Program-made: the position numbers and the translations under genes
Notes under the pieces: model-generated
Told to the model about the DNA's origin: nothing
Database searches by the model: none
The model's input: the letters and a program-made list of their open reading frames with translations, nothing else
Assembly (NCBI RefSeq): GCF_009208555.1
Contig: NZ_WFLI01000003.1
Span: forward strand, 186,001-250,000
Length of the DNA stretch: 64,000 nt
Direction: 5' to 3'
Source of the DNA: Janthinobacterium violaceinigrum
Lineage (GTDB): Bacteria; Pseudomonadota; Gammaproteobacteria; Burkholderiales; Burkholderiaceae_D
Shown here: piece by piece, positions 1 through 7,852 of the stretch
Numbering within the stretch: the stretch's first letter is position 1
Layout of the letters: every line of letters begins with the position of its first letter

Positions 1-501
1 CCGCTGGCGGCCACCGTCAAGAAGGTTTACCTGTACGGCATCGACGCGGCCGTGGCGAAGCAGTATGGCTACACGGTGGTCGCCACGCCGCAGGAAGCGG
101 ACGTGGCCCTGCTGCGCGTGGCCGCGCCGTATGAAACCCTGCACCCGAACTACATCTTCGGCAGCATGCAGCACGAAGGGCGCCTGAACTATGTCGATGG
201 CGACGCCGACTACGAGGCCATCAAGAACGCGGCCAAATATGCGCCGAAGACGGTGGTGACGGTGTACCTGGACCGCCCGGCCATCCTTGGCAACGTGCAG
301 GACAAGGCCAGCGCCATACTCGCCAACTTCGGCGTGAGCGACGGCGCGCTGTTCGATGTCCTGACGGGCAAGGCCAAGCCGCAAGGCAAGCTGCCGTTCG
401 AACTGCCATCGTCGATGGCCGAAGTGCAGGTGCAGAAATCGGACGTGCCGTATGACACGGCCCATCCGCTGTACAAGTTCGGTTACGGCCTGGGGTACTG
501 A
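1..501 (+). CDS. Glycoside hydrolase family 3 C-terminal domain (5' end outside window)
   Basis: The frame is open from base 1 and ends in TGA at 499-501; only the last 166 codons are present. The segment contains the typical GH3 C-terminal alpha/beta sandwich: alternating strands around VALLRVAAPYE, then the KAKPQGKLPFELPSS segment and the terminal PLYKFGYGLGY. GH3 enzymes such as beta-glucosidases and beta-xylosidases hydrolyse terminal sugars from oligosaccharides and are often periplasmic. The catalytic N-terminal barrel lies upstream of the window, so substrate cannot be inferred. It ends 14 bases before the convergent oxidoreductase gene, which may belong to the same carbohydrate locus. 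Confidence 0.88.
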   Translation, partial: PLAATVKKVYLYGIDAAVAKQYGYTVVATPQEADVALLRVAAPYETLHPNYIFGSMQHEGRLNYVDGDADYEAIKNAAKYAPKTVVTVYLDRPAILGNVQDKASAILANFGVSDGALFDVLTGKAKPQGKLPFELPSSMAEVQVQKSDVPYDTAHPLYKFGYGLGY

Positions 502-515
502 CAACGCTCCTGCTG

Positions 516-1634
516 TCAGCGCACGGTAATCCAGCTGCGCTCCTGCACGGAGCGCAGCGCGGCGTCGACCAGCCGGTCCACCTCGTAGCCGTCGCGGAAG
601 GTGGGCCAGACTGGCTCGCCGCCGGCGATCGCCTGCAGAAAATCGCGCGCCTCGATGACGATTTGCTCGTTGTAGCCCGTGCCGTGCCCGGCTCCCTGGC
701 TGAATGCCAGGTAGTCGGGGTGGGCGGGGCCCATCAGCAGGCGCTGGAAACCCTGGCGCTGCGCGGGGCGGCTGGCGTCGTACAGCCACAGCTCGTTCTG
801 GTTTTCCTGATCAAAGGCGATCGCGCCTTTCGTTCCCGTGATGCGGTAGGTATAGCCCATCTTGCGCCCGGCCGCCACGCGGCTGAAGGTCAGCGCGCCC
901 AGCGCGCCGCTGGCAAAGCGCAGCATCACATTCCCCTGATCGTCGTTGTCCACCGCTTCCATGCCGTGCGGGCCGTCGCGCCGCGCATGCACGGTATTCA
1001 TGTCGGCCACCAGCGAGTCGACGGGACCGCCCAGGCGCAGGGCCAGGTTGAGCAGGTGCGACCCCACGTCGGCCAGCGCGCCGGCACGCGTTGCCGTGGC
1101 CTCCCGCGTGCGCCACGAGGCGGGCGCGCGCGGGTCGTGCAGGTAGTCTTCCACGTGCTCGGCGGCGACGTGGATGATGTCGCCGATTTCTCCGGACGCG
1201 ATGATCTGGCGCGCCAGCTGGCTGGCGGGCGTGCGGATGTAGTTGTAGCCGACCATGTTGGCCACGCCCGCGTCTTCCGCCGCCTGCGCCAGCTGCAGCG
1301 ATTCGGCGGCGGAAAATCCCAGCGGCTTTTCGCAGAACACGGGCTTGCCCAGGGCCAGCGCCGCCAGCACGATGTCCTTGTGCGTGGCGGGCGGCGTGGC
1401 GACGACGATGGCGTCGATGGCGGGGTCATTGACCAGCGTGCGCCAGTCGCCCGTGGAGCTGTTCCAGCCCAGTTCCCGCGCGCTGCGGGCCGCGCCTTCT
1501 TCGCTGCTGGTGGCGATGCATGCGCAGACGGGGTTGCGGGACGTGGGAAAGATGCTGCGCACGGTCTTGTAGGCGATGGTGTGGGCCTTGCCCATGTAGC
1601 CGGCGCCGATCAGGCCGATGTGGATGTCTTGCAT
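516..1634 (-). CDS. Gfo/Idh/MocA family NAD(P)-dependent oxidoreductase
   Basis: A 372-residue protein of normal length for the family. The N-terminal Rossmann fold begins with GLIGAGYMGKAH (residues 7-18). The family signature CEKPLGF at 101-107 carries the conserved lysine (K103), and ADVGSHLLNL lies in the C-terminal substrate domain. Relatives oxidise or reduce sugars, inositols and sugar derivatives with NAD(P); the exact substrate is not readable. Reverse-strand GGAG precedes the ATG. It follows the PhyH-type gene by 30 bases on the same strand, so the two are almost certainly one transcript, divergent from the LacI-type regulator that probably controls them. Confidence 0.9.
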   Translation of the reverse strand: MQDIHIGLIGAGYMGKAHTIAYKTVRSIFPTSRNPVCACIATSSEEGAARSARELGWNSSTGDWRTLVNDPAIDAIVVATPPATHKDIVLAALALGKPVFCEKPLGFSAAESLQLAQAAEDAGVANMVGYNYIRTPASQLARQIIASGEIGDIIHVAAEHVEDYLHDPRAPASWRTREATATRAGALADVGSHLLNLALRLGGPVDSLVADMNTVHARRDGPHGMEAVDNDDQGNVMLRFASGALGALTFSRVAAGRKMGYTYRITGTKGAIAFDQENQNELWLYDASRPAQRQGFQRLLMGPAHPDYLAFSQGAGHGTGYNEQIVIEARDFLQAIAGGEPVWPTFRDGYEVDRLVDAALRSVQERSWITVR

Positions 1635-1664
1635 AGGGAGTCTCCGAGGTGGCGTGTATGGGAT

Positions 1665-2858
1665 TCAGGCTTGCTGGCGCCAGGCATGGCCGTCCAGGGC
1701 GTCGAGCAAGCGGGCTGCTGGCCAGTCCTGCGCCAGCGCTTCGCGCATGAGCTGTTGCTGCGTGGGCGGCGCCATGCCATCGATGGGCTGGTCGCGGTCC
1801 AGGTTGCTGGGAAAGGCATAGCCTTCGGCGCAGGCGGCGATCGCGTGGCCGATGCCTGCGTCATCCAGCGCGCCCTGCGCGCGCAGCGCCTGCAAGGCGG
1901 GATACAGGGCGGCGCTCATGGCGCGGCGGTCCAGCGCTTCCATGGCGCGCCCGAATGGCGACGACACCTGCAGCAGGTTGGCCATGCGGCGGATGTCGGG
2001 CGAGCGGTTATGCCCGGCCGCATGGAACAGGGCGGGGTTGAAGAACACGGCGTCGCCTTGCGACAGCGGCAGCTGCACGCAATGCCGGGCGAAATAGTCG
2101 CGGAACGGCCGCTGCTGCCAGGCGAGAAAACCGGCCCGGTAGCGCTGCGACCAGGGCAGGTACAGGGTAGGGCCGGATTCGAGCGGCATGTCGCAATGGG
2201 CAACGGCGCCCTGCAAGGTCAGGAGGGCCGACATCTGGTGCACGGGCGCGGGATAGGCGGCGCAGGCGGCGGCGCTCTGGAAGCCCAGGTGATAGTCGCG
2301 GTGCGGCGCCTGGGCGGCCCCGCCGGGATTGACGACGTTCACTTGCGCCGTCATCTGGTAGGCGGGCCCCAGCCAGGCCTGCGATATCCAGGCAAAGACG
2401 GGGTTGGCGTAGTAGCGCGCGAACGTTTCGGGCGCGCGCAGGCAAAGCTTTTGCTGGGCGTTCCAGATGCGGTCGTTCGCGCCCGGCCTGGCGAAATGGT
2501 CGCCGGCCGTCTGGCCGCTGGCATGCTGCCCGGCGATCAGGTCGCGGAACACGCGATTGGCCTGCTCCAGCGTTTCCATGTCGGTGACGGCCCGTTTGAG
2601 CACGATGACGCCGGGGCCGTCCATCAGCGCCTGGCCCCACTCGGCCTGCAGCGCGTGCAGCGCGGCCGGATTGGCGGCCAGTTCGCGCACGGCATCGCAG
2701 TCGTAGACGAGGATATTTTCCTGTACCGCGGCGGCGTGCGGATAGTCGGCCAGCGCCGTGCGGCAGCTGACGGTGTCGATGAAGTCTTGCAGGTCGCAGC
2801 TTTCCGGCGTCAGCCAATACGGGGCGGGCGGCGCGGCGCCGGCGTTGGTGGTGTGCAT
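1665..2858 (-). CDS. Phytanoyl-CoA dioxygenase (PhyH) family, Fe(II)/2-oxoglutarate enzyme
   Basis: A 397-residue protein with the PhyH cupin-type fold. The iron-binding HxD appears as H186-R-D188 in PHRDYH. A distal histidine follows in GDAVFFNPALFHAAGH (H279 is the best candidate), with arginines nearby (R285, R290) suited to binding 2-oxoglutarate. Family members hydroxylate small molecules using O2, Fe(II) and 2-oxoglutarate. The gene is the first of a two-gene minus-strand operon with the Gfo/Idh/MocA oxidoreductase; a hydroxylation followed by a dehydrogenation on one substrate would be a sensible sequence, but that is inference. The substrate is unknown. Confidence 0.82.
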   Translation of the reverse strand: MHTTNAGAAPPAPYWLTPESCDLQDFIDTVSCRTALADYPHAAAVQENILVYDCDAVRELAANPAALHALQAEWGQALMDGPGVIVLKRAVTDMETLEQANRVFRDLIAGQHASGQTAGDHFARPGANDRIWNAQQKLCLRAPETFARYYANPVFAWISQAWLGPAYQMTAQVNVVNPGGAAQAPHRDYHLGFQSAAACAAYPAPVHQMSALLTLQGAVAHCDMPLESGPTLYLPWSQRYRAGFLAWQQRPFRDYFARHCVQLPLSQGDAVFFNPALFHAAGHNRSPDIRRMANLLQVSSPFGRAMEALDRRAMSAALYPALQALRAQGALDDAGIGHAIAACAEGYAFPSNLDRDQPIDGMAPPTQQQLMREALAQDWPAARLLDALDGHAWRQQA

Positions 2859-2913
2859 GCGGTGTCTCCTGATTATTTAAGTTGTAGAATCAGTATAGGG
2901 ATGAAAATCCGCA

Positions 2914-2939
2914 TTTTTGATCAGAAAATCCATCAAAAA
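2914..2939. promoter_or_regulatory. Inverted repeat, candidate operator between phyH-type gene and lacI-type gene
   Basis: TTTTTGAT (2914-2921) and ATCAAAAA (2932-2939) form perfect 8-base arms around a 10-base spacer, between the divergent dioxygenase and LacI-type genes. A further ATCAAA follows at 2943-2948. The position suits a regulator site acting on both directions, most likely for the adjacent LacI-family protein. The A/T-only outer bases make chance symmetry possible. Confidence 0.5.
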
Positions 2940-2964
2940 ACCATCAAACCGAAATGGAGGGCAC

Positions 2965-4008
2965 GTGACGCATCCTTTCCCCGTCAAGGTCGTGGCGCTG
3001 CAGGCCGGCGTCAGTGTGGCCACGGTCGACCGCGTGATCAGGCAGCGCGGCGGCGTGCACGCCAATACGGTGCGCCGCGTGATGCAGGCGCTCGACGAGC
3101 TGGCGCGGCAAAGCACGCAGGTGGGCCTGGCCGGCAGAAAATTCATGCTCGACGTGCTGATGGTGGCGCCGCGCCGTTTTACCGATGCCGTGCGCGCCGC
3201 GCTGGAGGCGGAGCTGCCGTCCCTGCATCCGGCCGTGCTGCGTTCGCGCTTTCACCTGCATGAAACCCTGGAGGTGGACGGCATCGTCGACCTGCTGGAA
3301 CGCATCCGCAAGAACGGCAGCCACGGCGTGCTGCTCAAGGCGCCGGACGTGCCGCCCGTGGCCGACGCCGTTGCGCGGCTGGCGGCGGCCGGCATCCCCG
3401 TGGTGACCCTGGTGACGGACCTGCCCGCGTCCGCGCGCCGCAGCTATGTGGGCATGGATAACCGGGCGGCGGGCGAGACGGCCGCCTACCTGATCGGCCA
3501 GTGGCTGGGCGGCGCGAGAAAGAAACGGCAGGTGCTGGTGACCCTGAGCAGCAACCGTTTTCACGGCGAGGAAGAGCGCGAGATCGGTTTTCGCCGCGCG
3601 CTGCGCGAACGGCACCGGCATTTATCGATCGTCGAAGTGAGCGAAGGCCACGGCATCGACGGCGCCACGGGCGCGCTGGTGCGGCAAGCGCTGGCCGGGC
3701 ATCCCGATATCGCCGCCGTGTATTCCATCGGCGGCGGCAATGCCGCCATCGTGCAGGCGTTCGCCAAAGCGGGCCGGCCCTGCCAGGTCTTCATCGGCCA
3801 TGACCTCGATGCGGACAACCTGGCGCTGCTCCGTTCGGGCGCCATCCACGCCGTGCTGCACCACGACCTGGGCCAGGACATGCGCCGCGCCTGCCAGGAA
3901 ATCCTGCGGGCGCAGGGCGCGCTGCCGGCCCTGGCGCAGCCCGCCTCGCTGTCCGCCATCCAGATCGTCACGCCGTGGAACCTGCCCGCGCTGAACGGAC
4001 TGAATTGA
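2965..4008 (+). CDS. LacI-family transcriptional regulator
   Basis: A 347-residue DNA-binding repressor. The N-terminal helix-turn-helix reads VVALQAGVSVATVDRVIRQR, followed by a hinge helix and a periplasmic-binding-protein-like ligand domain (about residues 60-340). I chose GTG at 2965 because GGAGG (2956-2960) lies just upstream and the HTH then starts near residue 5, as usual in the family. An upstream in-frame TTG at 2917 would add a basic extension and falls inside the inverted repeat. It is divergent from the PhyH/Gfo pair, its likely target. The ligand is probably a sugar or sugar derivative, given the neighbours. Confidence 0.88.
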   Translation: MTHPFPVKVVALQAGVSVATVDRVIRQRGGVHANTVRRVMQALDELARQSTQVGLAGRKFMLDVLMVAPRRFTDAVRAALEAELPSLHPAVLRSRFHLHETLEVDGIVDLLERIRKNGSHGVLLKAPDVPPVADAVARLAAAGIPVVTLVTDLPASARRSYVGMDNRAAGETAAYLIGQWLGGARKKRQVLVTLSSNRFHGEEEREIGFRRALRERHRHLSIVEVSEGHGIDGATGALVRQALAGHPDIAAVYSIGGGNAAIVQAFAKAGRPCQVFIGHDLDADNLALLRSGAIHAVLHHDLGQDMRRACQEILRAQGALPALAQPASLSAIQIVTPWNLPALNGLN

Positions 4009-4073
4009 CAGCCGCCCGGGCCTGGCCGATACTCGCCGCTTCGCTCATCGCTCACCTTTGAAGGAAATCCCCG

Positions 4074-5891
4074 ATGTCCGTCATCCCGAAATTGCATCAG
4101 ACCGTGCTGGCTGCCTTGCTCTCCGCCGCGTTTGCCATGCCGGCCATGGCCGCCGCCCCCGCAGCTGCGGCAGCTGCCGCCGCCCCATCGGCCTGGGTCG
4201 AGGCCAGCAACCGCAACGCGGCCATCGTGCTGGCGGCGCAGGCGCAGTTCTCGCCCGAAGACGCTTCCGATACGGGCCTGGCGCAGTACGACGGCCTGGC
4301 TGCCGACCTGGGGCCGAACATCACCGAGCGCCATGTGGCGGCCATGCAGAAGGCGCGCGCGCAATTGCAGCAAAAGCTGGCGGCGGAAAAGGATGAATGC
4401 ATCCGCCAGGATCTGCAAATTCTGACGAACGCCGTCGACCAGGAAATCAGCGGCGCCCGGCTGGAAGCCAAATACGCCTTGCCGTGGGTCGACGTGCCGC
4501 AGATGGTCTTTGGCAGCATGCAAAGCCTGCTGCAGGAACAGCGTCCGGCCGCGCGCCGCGCCAAGGCGCTGGAACGCCTGCAGCGCTATGTGGGCCAGTT
4601 CCCGGGCAGCACGCCGATCACGCAGCAGGCCAAGGCCCGCTTCACGGAAAAAATCGGCAAGCCCGGCCTGGCCGGACCCGTGCGCCTGCAGGTGGAGCAG
4701 TCGCTGGAAAACGTGCCCACGTATATCGCCGGTATCCGTAAGCTGTTTGCCGACATGCAGATCGCGGGCGCCGAAGCCGCGCTGGCGGCCATGGAGCAGC
4801 AGCTGAACGAGTATGCGGCATGGGAAAAACAGGTGGTGCTGCCCCTGTCGCGCACGGATTTCCGCATGGCGCCCGAGCTGTATGCGTTCCGCCTGAAACA
4901 GGTGGGCATCGACATCGAGCCGCGCGCGCTGGTCGAACGGGCGCAGGTGGCTTATCTGGAAACGCGCGCCGCCATGCAGGCGCTGGCGCCCGTGGTGGCG
5001 GCGAAAATGTCGCTCAAGGGTGTCGACGGCAGTGATTACCGCCAGGTGCTGCGCGCGCTGAAAGCGGACTCCATCCCCGACGAGCAGCTCGAGGCGCACT
5101 ACAAGGGCGTCAATACGCAGCTCGAAGCACGCATCCGCCAGCAGCGCGTGGTCGATATTCCGGCGCGCGCCATGACCATGCGCCTGGCGTCCGACGCCGA
5201 ATCTGCCGCCCAGCCGGCGCCGCATATGCGTCCGCCTCCGCTGATCGGCAATACGGGGGAGCACGGCCAGTTCGTCCTGCCCGTCAGTAATCCGGCCGCC
5301 AGCGGCAAGGGCGAGGCGTATGACGATTTCAATTTCGCGGGCGCCGCCTGGACCCTGAGCGCGCATGAGGGCCGTCCCGGCCACGAACTGCAGTTCAGCG
5401 CCATGGTGGAGCGGGGCGTGTCGCAGGCGCGCAGCCTGTATGCGTTCAACAGCGTCAACGTGGAAGGCTGGGCCCTGTACGCGGAAGCGGAGATGATTCC
5501 CTACGAGCCGGCCGAAGGCCAGTTCATCGCGCTGCAGTTCCGCATGCTGCGCGCGGCGCGCGCCATGCTCGACCCGATGCTGAACCTGGGCCAGGTCACG
5601 CGCGAGGAAGCAGGGCGCATCCTGACGGACGAAGTGATGCTGTCGAAAGCGATGGCGCGCCAGGAACTGGACCGCTACACCTTCAATTCGCCGGGCCAGG
5701 CGGGCAGCTATTTCTACGGCTATACGCGCATCCTGCAGCTGCGCGCGGAAACGGAGCTGGCGCTGGGCGAGAAATTCGACCGCCTGGCCTTCAACAACTT
5801 CCTGCTGGGCCAGGGCTTGCTGCCGCCTGGCTTGCTGGCCAAGGCCGTGCGCGAGCACTTCATTCCCGAGCAGAGAAAAGCCAGGGGCTGA
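4074..5891 (+). CDS. DUF885 family secreted protein
   Basis: A 605-residue protein with a signal peptide (hydrophobic stretch ending AMPAMAAAP near residue 27). The C-terminal half shows the DUF885 hallmarks: HEGRPGHELQF around residue 431, NVEGWALYAEAEM, and GQAGSYFYGYTRI. The HExxPGH-type motif with the following Glu resembles a metal site, and the family is usually regarded as metalloprotease-like, but the activity is not established from sequence. RBS AAGGAAA precedes the ATG. It stands between the LacI-type gene and an EamA transporter with no clear operon partner. Export to the periplasm is predicted. Confidence 0.85.
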   Translation: MSVIPKLHQTVLAALLSAAFAMPAMAAAPAAAAAAAAPSAWVEASNRNAAIVLAAQAQFSPEDASDTGLAQYDGLAADLGPNITERHVAAMQKARAQLQQKLAAEKDECIRQDLQILTNAVDQEISGARLEAKYALPWVDVPQMVFGSMQSLLQEQRPAARRAKALERLQRYVGQFPGSTPITQQAKARFTEKIGKPGLAGPVRLQVEQSLENVPTYIAGIRKLFADMQIAGAEAALAAMEQQLNEYAAWEKQVVLPLSRTDFRMAPELYAFRLKQVGIDIEPRALVERAQVAYLETRAAMQALAPVVAAKMSLKGVDGSDYRQVLRALKADSIPDEQLEAHYKGVNTQLEARIRQQRVVDIPARAMTMRLASDAESAAQPAPHMRPPPLIGNTGEHGQFVLPVSNPAASGKGEAYDDFNFAGAAWTLSAHEGRPGHELQFSAMVERGVSQARSLYAFNSVNVEGWALYAEAEMIPYEPAEGQFIALQFRMLRAARAMLDPMLNLGQVTREEAGRILTDEVMLSKAMARQELDRYTFNSPGQAGSYFYGYTRILQLRAETELALGEKFDRLAFNNFLLGQGLLPPGLLAKAVREHFIPEQRKARG

Positions 5892-5972
5892 AGCGATCGC
5901 ACGATGCGCCGCGTCGCGCTGTTCCGCATACCCTATACTGGCGTCTTTGAATGAAGACGCGGGTGTGGCTGC

Positions 5973-6929
5973 ATGTGGCGTGGGATCGTATCGGGTTTGC
6001 TTGCCGGCGCCTTCTGGGGCGCCGTTTTTATTGTGCCCGTCTTGCTGCCCGATTTTTCACCGGTCGAGCTGATGGTGGGCCGCTACATCTGCTACGGCGC
6101 GCTGGCGGCGGGACTGATGCTGCCGCGCCTCCTGCCCCTGCTGCGGCGCCTGCGGGGCGGCGACTGGCTGGCCATGCTGCGCCAGGCGCTGGCCGGCAAT
6201 GTCGTGTACTACCTGCTGCTGGCCTACGGCGTCAAGCTGGCCGGTGTGGCGCCCACCTCGCTGATCATCGGCCTGCTGCCCTTGAGCGTGACGGTCTTCG
6301 GCCACAAGGACCACGGCGCGCTGCCTTTGCGCCGCCTGGCCCTGCCGCTGCTGGTGGTGGCCCTGGGCATCGCCTGCATCAATCTTGATATCTTCAGCCA
6401 TGCCGGCGGCGCGGGCGGCGCCGGCATGGCGCACAAGCTGGCCGGCGTGCTGTGCGCCATCTGCGCGCTCGCGTGCTGGACCTGGTATGCGCTCGACAAT
6501 GCCCGCTTCCTCAAGCGCCACACGCATTTCAGTGCCGTGGAATGGGCCATGCTGTATGGCCTGGCCAGCGGCGTCATTGCCCTGGCCGTGGGCGCCGCGG
6601 CGCTGGCGCTGCAGCCGGCGGGCGGCCCCGATGGCGGGCCGGCGCGCGACTGGACCCATTTCTGGCTCGTGTGCTTGCTGCTGGCGCTGGGCGCTTCCGT
6701 GATCGGCAACTACCTGTGGAACCTGGCGTCGCGCCTGGTGCCCGTCACCTTGTCGGGCCAGCTGATCCTGTCGGAGACGCTGTTCGCGCTGCTGTACGGC
6801 TTCGTCTACGCGCAGCACATGCCGCGGCCGCTGGAATGGGCGGCCATGGTCTTGCTGACGGCGGGCGTGCTGTGGTCCGTGCACGCGCATGCGGGGCAAG
6901 GGGAGGATGGCGGGGAGGGGTGGGCGTAG
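5973..6929 (+). CDS. EamA/DMT family transporter
   Basis: A 318-residue polytopic membrane protein with about ten hydrophobic segments arranged as two EamA repeats, starting GIVSGLLAGAFWGAVFIVPV. Members of the drug/metabolite transporter superfamily usually export metabolites or amino acids across the inner membrane; the substrate cannot be read. No convincing Shine-Dalgarno precedes the ATG, so the start is moderately certain. A CCCTATACTG stretch at about 5930-5940 could be a -10 region. The gene stands alone, 82 bases after the DUF885 gene. Confidence 0.85.
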   Translation: MWRGIVSGLLAGAFWGAVFIVPVLLPDFSPVELMVGRYICYGALAAGLMLPRLLPLLRRLRGGDWLAMLRQALAGNVVYYLLLAYGVKLAGVAPTSLIIGLLPLSVTVFGHKDHGALPLRRLALPLLVVALGIACINLDIFSHAGGAGGAGMAHKLAGVLCAICALACWTWYALDNARFLKRHTHFSAVEWAMLYGLASGVIALAVGAAALALQPAGGPDGGPARDWTHFWLVCLLLALGASVIGNYLWNLASRLVPVTLSGQLILSETLFALLYGFVYAQHMPRPLEWAAMVLLTAGVLWSVHAHAGQGEDGGEGWA

Positions 6930-7016
6930 CGAAAAATACATCGTTGCCAGCCTGCCGTTTGCAGTGGACGGGCCGTATAATTACGCTAATTTTTCCGCGC
7001 GCCGAGGGAGTTCCGC

Positions 7017-7472
7017 TTGCAGCTACCGATCCGTTATCCGAACATGCCGCAATTGCTGCTGAAGGCCCGCGACAGCCTGCTCCAGCATTTCCGCCCCATC
7101 CTCAACCACTTCGGCGTCACGGAGCAGCAGTGGCGCATCATGCGCGCGCTGAACGAAAGCCCCACGCTGGAACCGCGCGAGCTGTGCGACATCTGCCAGA
7201 TTTCCAGTCCCAGCATGAGCGGCATCCTGGCGCGCATGGAGGAAATCGGCCTGATCGGGCGCAGCAAGTTCGAAGGCGACCAGCGGCGCCGCAAGGTGCA
7301 CCTGTCGGAAGCGGGCGCCAGCCTGCTGCTGCAGATGGGCAAGCTGATCGACTTGCAATATGAACACCTGGAAGCGGCCTACGGCAAGCAAGTGTTCGAA
7401 GACATGCGCCGCACCCTGGAAGCCTTCATTGCCCTGGAAACCCTGCCGGTGGCGCCCGCCATCCTGCGCTGA
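7017..7472 (+). CDS. hpaR: MarR-family regulator, HpaR-like
   Basis: A 151-residue winged-helix repressor. The N-terminal pattern LLLKARDSLLQHFRPILNHF followed by GVTEQQWRIMRAL is characteristic of HpaR, the repressor of homoprotocatechuate (3,4-dihydroxyphenylacetate) catabolism. The recognition helix lies near SSPSMSGILARMEEIGLI. The start is TTG at 7017, supported by GAGGGAG immediately upstream; an ATG nine codons in would remove conserved residues. No hpa catabolic genes are adjacent, so the target is uncertain. The 380-base gap downstream contains repeat and palindromic sites that could be bound by this protein, but that is inference. Confidence 0.8.
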   Translation: MQLPIRYPNMPQLLLKARDSLLQHFRPILNHFGVTEQQWRIMRALNESPTLEPRELCDICQISSPSMSGILARMEEIGLIGRSKFEGDQRRRKVHLSEAGASLLLQMGKLIDLQYEHLEAAYGKQVFEDMRRTLEAFIALETLPVAPAILR

Positions 7473-7622
7473 CCTTTCCGTTCCTTCCCGCATTCTTTCC
7501 CGTTTTCCCGCCTGCCTGATTGCCCACCGGCGCGTGTTTTCCCACACGCGCCGCCGCTGCCTTTCCCATGCCTGTTCCGCGTATTTCCGCATCCTGCCGG
7601 GCGTGCGCCCGCGCGCCAGCCC

Positions 7623-7660
7623 GTTTTACTATAAGACACAAGAAAGTTTTGCTATAAGAC
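7623..7660. repeat. 15-base direct repeat, period 23
   Basis: GTTTTaCTATAAGAC (7623-7637) recurs as GTTTTgCTATAAGAC (7646-7660), 14 of 15 bases identical, with starts 23 bases apart. That is close to two helical turns, so both copies would face the same side of the DNA, as expected for a pair of regulator sites. They lie about 200 bases upstream of the porin gene. Which protein binds is unknown. Confidence 0.7.
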
Positions 7661-7678
7661 TACGCCTTACAGTCAATC

Positions 7679-7707
7679 ACTTACATGTGAGTAAATAAGC
7701 GTATAAT
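7679..7707 (+). promoter_or_regulatory. Candidate promoter with near-palindrome
   Basis: ACTTACATGTGAGT (7679-7692) is a palindrome apart from one base pair, and TATAAT (7702-7707) follows as a consensus -10. CTTACA at 7680-7685 is a weak -35 with 16 bases spacing. A repressor bound to the palindrome would cover the -35 region. HpaR-like or other MarR-family proteins bind such sites, but no specific match is claimed. Confidence 0.45.
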
Positions 7708-7716
7708 TTGCGTCAC

Positions 7717-7730
7717 TTGATCCAAATCAA
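7717..7730. promoter_or_regulatory. FNR/ANR-type binding site
   Basis: TTGATCCAAATCAA is an exact match to the FNR consensus TTGAT-N4-ATCAA. It is centred at 7723.5, about 10 bases after the predicted start point of the TATAAT promoter at 7702, a position that would repress that promoter under oxygen limitation. If another promoter lies about 41 bases downstream it could instead activate. It precedes the porin and sugar dehydrogenase operon. Confidence 0.65.
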
Positions 7731-7852
7731 GAACAAAAGCGGACGCCCCACGCGCTGGACGGGGCCGCAACGCGGCGCCACAGCCGGTTTGTCGCCCATG
7801 CGGCGGCAATACTTGTCGGGCGTACAATAAAACAGGAAAATCAGGAAAAATA

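Larger units (their letters stand above)
7473..7852. other. 380-base intergenic regulatory region
   Basis: No plausible gene is seen here. The first half is C/T-rich on the plus strand. From about 7620 to 7735 the base composition becomes AT-rich and carries a direct repeat, a near-palindrome, a TATAAT and an FNR-type box, listed separately. The last 100 bases before the porin are again GC-rich, with TACAAT at 7823-7828 and the A-rich run AGGAAAAATCAGGAAAAATA at the porin ribosome-binding region. Confidence 0.7.

Noticed and set aside
663..3263. 866-codon plus-strand open frame opposite the Gfo and PhyH genes
   Set aside because: It crosses three real genes on both strands and its translation is compositionally biased with no motif. 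It is a shadow of the minus-strand genes.
3561..5858. 765-codon minus-strand open frame opposite the DUF885 gene
   Set aside because: The plus strand has a signal peptide and the DUF885 motifs. The antisense translation is Arg/His/Gln-rich without a recognisable fold.
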